From: Saccoglossus kowalevskii
Taxonomy: Eukaryota; Hemichordata; Enteropneusta; Harrimaniidae
Direction of reading: 5' to 3'
Length of the DNA stretch: 35,825 nt
Assembly: GCF_000003605.2 (NCBI RefSeq)
Contig: NW_003158078.1
Location: 1-35,825, forward strand
Shown here: piece after piece, positions 33,554-35,825 of the stretch
Numbering within the stretch: position 1 is the first letter of the stretch
Layout: every line of letters begins with the position of its first letter
The notes under the pieces: generated by a model
Told to the model about the DNA's origin: nothing
The model's database searches: none
Seen by the model: only the letters and a program-made list of their open reading frames with translations
Translations under genes and position numbers: made by a program

Positions 33554-34703
33554 CTTTATATAGTACCACCTAAAGCTGTATGGGGAAGACAAACCAACAC
33601 TTGCTTTATATAGTGTCACCTAAAGCTGTATGGAGAAGACAAACCAACACTTGCTTTATATAGTAACATCTAAAGCTGTATGGAGAAGACAAACCAACAC
33701 TTGCTTTATATAGTACCACCTAAAGCTGTATGGAGAAGACAAACCAACACTTGCTTTATATAGTACCACCTAAAGCTGTATGGAGAAGACAAACCAACAC
33801 TTGCTTTATATAGTACCATCTAAAGCTGTATGGAGAAGACAAACCAACACTTGCTTTATATAGTGTCACCTAAAGCTGTATGGAGAAGACAAACCAACAC
33901 TTGCTTTATATAGTACCACCTAAAGCTGTATAGAGAAGACAAACCAACACTTGCTTTATATAGTACCACCTAAAGCTGTATAGAGAAGACACACCAACAC
34001 TTGCTTTATATAGTACCATCTAAAGCTGTATGGAGAAGACAAACCAACACTTGCTTTATATAGTACCACCTAAAGCTGTATGGAGAAGACAAACCAACAC
34101 TTGCTTTATATAGTACCACCTAAAGCTGTATGGAGAAGACAAACCAACACTTGCTTTATATAGTACCATCTAAAGCTGTATGGAGAAGACAAACCAACAC
34201 TTGCTTTATATAGTACCATCTAAAGCTGTATGGAGAAGACAAACCAACACTTGCTTTATATAGTACCACCTAAAGCTGTATAGAGAAGACAAACCAACAC
34301 TTGCTTTATACAGTGTCACCTAAAGCTGTATGGAGAAGACAAACCAACACTTGGTTTATATAGTACCACCTAAAGCTGTATGGAGAAGACAAACCAACAC
34401 TTGCTTTATATAGTACCACCTAAAGCTGTATGGAGAAGACAAACCAACACTTGCTTTATATAGTACCACCTAAAGCTGTATGGAGAAGACAAACCAACAC
34501 TTGCTTTATACAGTGTCACCTAAAGCTGTATGGAGAAGACAAACCAAAACTTGGTTTATATAGTACCACCTAAAGCTGTATGGAGAAGACAAACCAACAC
34601 TTGCTTTATACAGTGTCACCTAAAGCTGTATGGAGAAGACAAACCAACACTTGCTTTATATAGTACCACCTAAAGCTGTATGGAGAAGACAAACCAACAC
34701 TTG

Positions 34704-34853
34704 CTTTATACAGTGTCACCTAAAGCTGTATGGAGAAAACAAACCAACACTTGCTTTATACAGTGTCACCTAAAGCTGTATGGAGAAAACAAACCAACAC
34801 TTGCTTTATATAGTACCACCTAAAGCTGTACGGAGAAAACAAACCAACACTTG
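34704..34853. repeat. Three AGAAAAC monomers in a row
   Basis: Units at 34704 and 34754 are identical (TATACAG, TGT, AGAAAAC). The next, 34804, keeps AGAAAAC with TAC and a private TACGG. The change removes the GAAGAC hexamer that is otherwise present in nearly every unit. The next unit (34854) has the unique TATCACC form. Confidence 0.88.
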
Positions 34854-35153
34854 CTTTATATAGTATCACCTAAAGCTGTATGGAGAAGACAAACCAACAC
34901 TTGCTTTATATAGTGTCACCTAAAGCTGTATGGAGAAGACAAACCAACACTTGCTTTATATAGTGTCACCTAAAGCTGTATGGAGAAGACACACCAACAC
35001 TTGCTTTATATAGTGTCACCTAAAGCTGTATGGAGAAGACAAACCAACACTTGCTTTATATAGTGTCACTTAAAGCTGTATAGAGAAGACACACCAACAC
35101 TTGCTTTATATAGTACCACCTAAAGCTGTATAGAGAAGACAAACCAACACTTG

Positions 35154-35204
35154 CTTTATATAGTACCATCTAAAGCTGTATGGAGAAGACAAAACCAACA
35201 CTTG
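35154..35204. repeat. 51-bp monomer with inserted A
   Basis: The A-run at 35191-35194 has four A where three are normal, shifting the register by one for the rest of the window. It is an isolated homopolymer indel. Confidence 0.85.
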
Positions 35205-35554
35205 CTTTATATAGTACCACCTAAAGCTGTATGGAGAAGACAAACCAACACTTGCTTTATATAGTACCACCTAAAGCTGTATAGAGAAGACAAACCAACA
35301 CTTGCTTTATATAGTGTCACCTAAAGCTGTATAGAGAAGACACACCAACACTTGCTTTATGTAGTACCATCTAAAGCTGTATGGAGAAGACAAACCAACA
35401 CTTGCTTTATATAGTACCACCTAAAGCTGTATGGAGAAGACAAACCAACACTTGCTTTATATAGTACCACCTAAAGCTGTATGGAGAAGACAAACCAACA
35501 CTTGCTTTATATAGTACCACCTAAAGCTGTATGGAGAAGACAAACCAACACTTG

Positions 35555-35654
35555 CTTTATACATTGTCACCTAAAGCTGTATGGAGAAGACAAACCAACA
35601 CTTGCTTTATACATTGTCACCTAAAGCTGTATGGAGAAGACAAACCAACACTTG
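35555..35654. repeat. Twin TACATTGTCACC monomers
   Basis: Two successive identical units carry CTTTATACATTGTCACC, in which the TATAG/TACAG element is changed to TACAT. The only other example is at 26804. After one normal unit and one TATACAG unit, 35755 carries TACTACC, related to but distinct from the AATACTACC tag. Confidence 0.85.
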
Positions 35655-35825
35655 CTTTATATAGTGTCACCTAAAGCTGTATGGGGAAGACAAACCAACA
35701 CTTGCTTTATACAGTGTCACCTAAAGCTGTATGGAGAAGACAAACCAACACTTGCTTTATATAGTACTACCTAAAGCTGTATGGAGAAGACAAACCAACA
35801 CTTGCTTTATATAGTACCATCTAAA

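Larger units (their letters stand above)
1..35825. repeat. 50-bp satellite tandem array spanning the window
   Basis: Every position belongs to a head-to-tail array of a 50-bp monomer. Following the CTTTATATAG start of each unit gives starts at 51 to 5151 (step 50), 5200, 5248, then 50-bp steps to the end with occasional 1-bp slips; this makes about 715 complete units, with a partial unit at 1-49 and another at 35805-35825. Units differ from the consensus at only a few recurrent sites. Both ends run off the window, so the true array is longer. Head-to-tail organisation, AT-rich monomers and nested duplications are typical of eukaryotic satellite DNA evolving by unequal exchange. The family cannot be named from sequence alone, and no flanking gene gives a chromosomal context. 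Confidence 0.98.
32354..35825. repeat. Right-hand domain nearly free of classes G, C and GTGTGG
   Basis: Of about 69 units, only those at 33554 and 35655 carry GGGGAAG. No GAACC or GTGTGG unit was seen. TAC, TACCATC and TGT units with TATGG AGAAG dominate, in short local repeats. The left part, 32354-32753, shares the order TATAG, CACA, TATAGAGAAAAC, TTTGTATAG, TATACAG with 10552-10951. Confidence 0.78.

Noticed and set aside
1..35825. Coding repeat or VNTR within a large repetitive protein
   Set aside because: A 50-bp period shifts frame at each unit, and the consensus has TAG (TATAG) in one frame and TAA (CCTAA) in another, so an average frame closes within about two monomers.
1..35825. 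CRISPR array
   Set aside because: There are no unique spacers: all 50 bases of the unit are conserved in every copy, and there is no cas-like gene or leader.
1..35825. Centromeric CENP-B box or telomere repeat
   Set aside because: No match to the CENP-B box core (TTCG...CGGG) is seen, and there are no short G-rich telomeric repeats. Absence of the box does not exclude a centromeric location.
1..35825. Transposon, retroelement or tRNA-derived origin inside the array
   Set aside because: No insertion breaks the 50-bp register by more than 3 bp; no terminal repeats, target-site duplications, poly-A tail or tRNA-like boxes were seen.
1..35825. Identification of the host species
   Set aside because: I do not recognise this monomer, and there is no flanking gene. 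Naming an organism would be a guess.

Overview
The whole window (1-35825) is one uninterrupted head-to-tail tandem array of a 50-bp monomer. Stepping through the register by hand gives about 715 complete monomers plus a partial one at each end. All copies are in the same orientation. I see no unique sequence, transposon, RNA gene, spacer or inversion anywhere. No protein-coding gene can be supported: 50 is not a multiple of 3, the consensus monomer carries a stop in two of its three forward frames, and the only reading frames longer than about 60 codons exist because of local indels or substitutions. This is satellite (macro-minisatellite) DNA of the kind found in eukaryotic heterochromatin. 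The sequence alone does not identify the species, and I recognise no named satellite family. Consensus GC is about 38%, and the consensus monomer contains no CpG.

An example of the consensus monomer is 351-400. Four positions define its common variants. Positions 11-13 are TAC (class A), TGT (class B) or, with the preceding G, GAACC (class C). Positions 16-17 are CC, or AT giving TACCATC (class T). Positions 27-30 are ATGG, ATAG or GTGG. Positions 30-32 are GAG or GGG (class G). Rare variants act as lineage tags: TGTCAAC (V), TACCCCATAA (W), TACGACC (X), AATACTACC (Y), TGCCACC (D), CATTATATAG with TATTG, AGATG, AGTTG, AGCCGTG and AATGCTG. The order of these tags shows that the array is built from repeatedly copied multi-monomer blocks, i.e. 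irregular nested higher-order repeats (HORs), and not from independently mutated monomers.

Region by region: 1-950 is a mixed A/B segment. 951-5150 holds three full copies and one partial copy of the V-W-X cassette, including a perfect 300-bp tandem duplication at 2601-3200, and an early copy of the D-type block (1651-2300). 5151-5247 is an irregular, indel-bearing patch. 5248-9497 brings in class C hexamers. 9498-11002 is a class-G-free domain bounded by single-base indels. 11003-15452 holds two copies of a roughly 1.2-kb HOR carrying Y and D units. 15603-26750 is the class-C domain, with 450-bp and 950-bp duplications. 26754-32353 holds three more Y/D HOR copies. 32354-35825 is a second domain nearly lacking class G, with short 100- and 150-bp local repeats.

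The most informative observations are long near-identical blocks at offsets that are multiples of 50 (for example 950 bp with one difference at a 3650-bp offset), two monomers that are visible crossover chimeras (5798-5847 and 31204-31253), confinement of CpG to a few tagged units, a 6-bp inverted repeat conserved in nearly every monomer, and clustered homopolymer indels that may be assembly errors. All counts and comparisons were made by eye and should be confirmed computationally.
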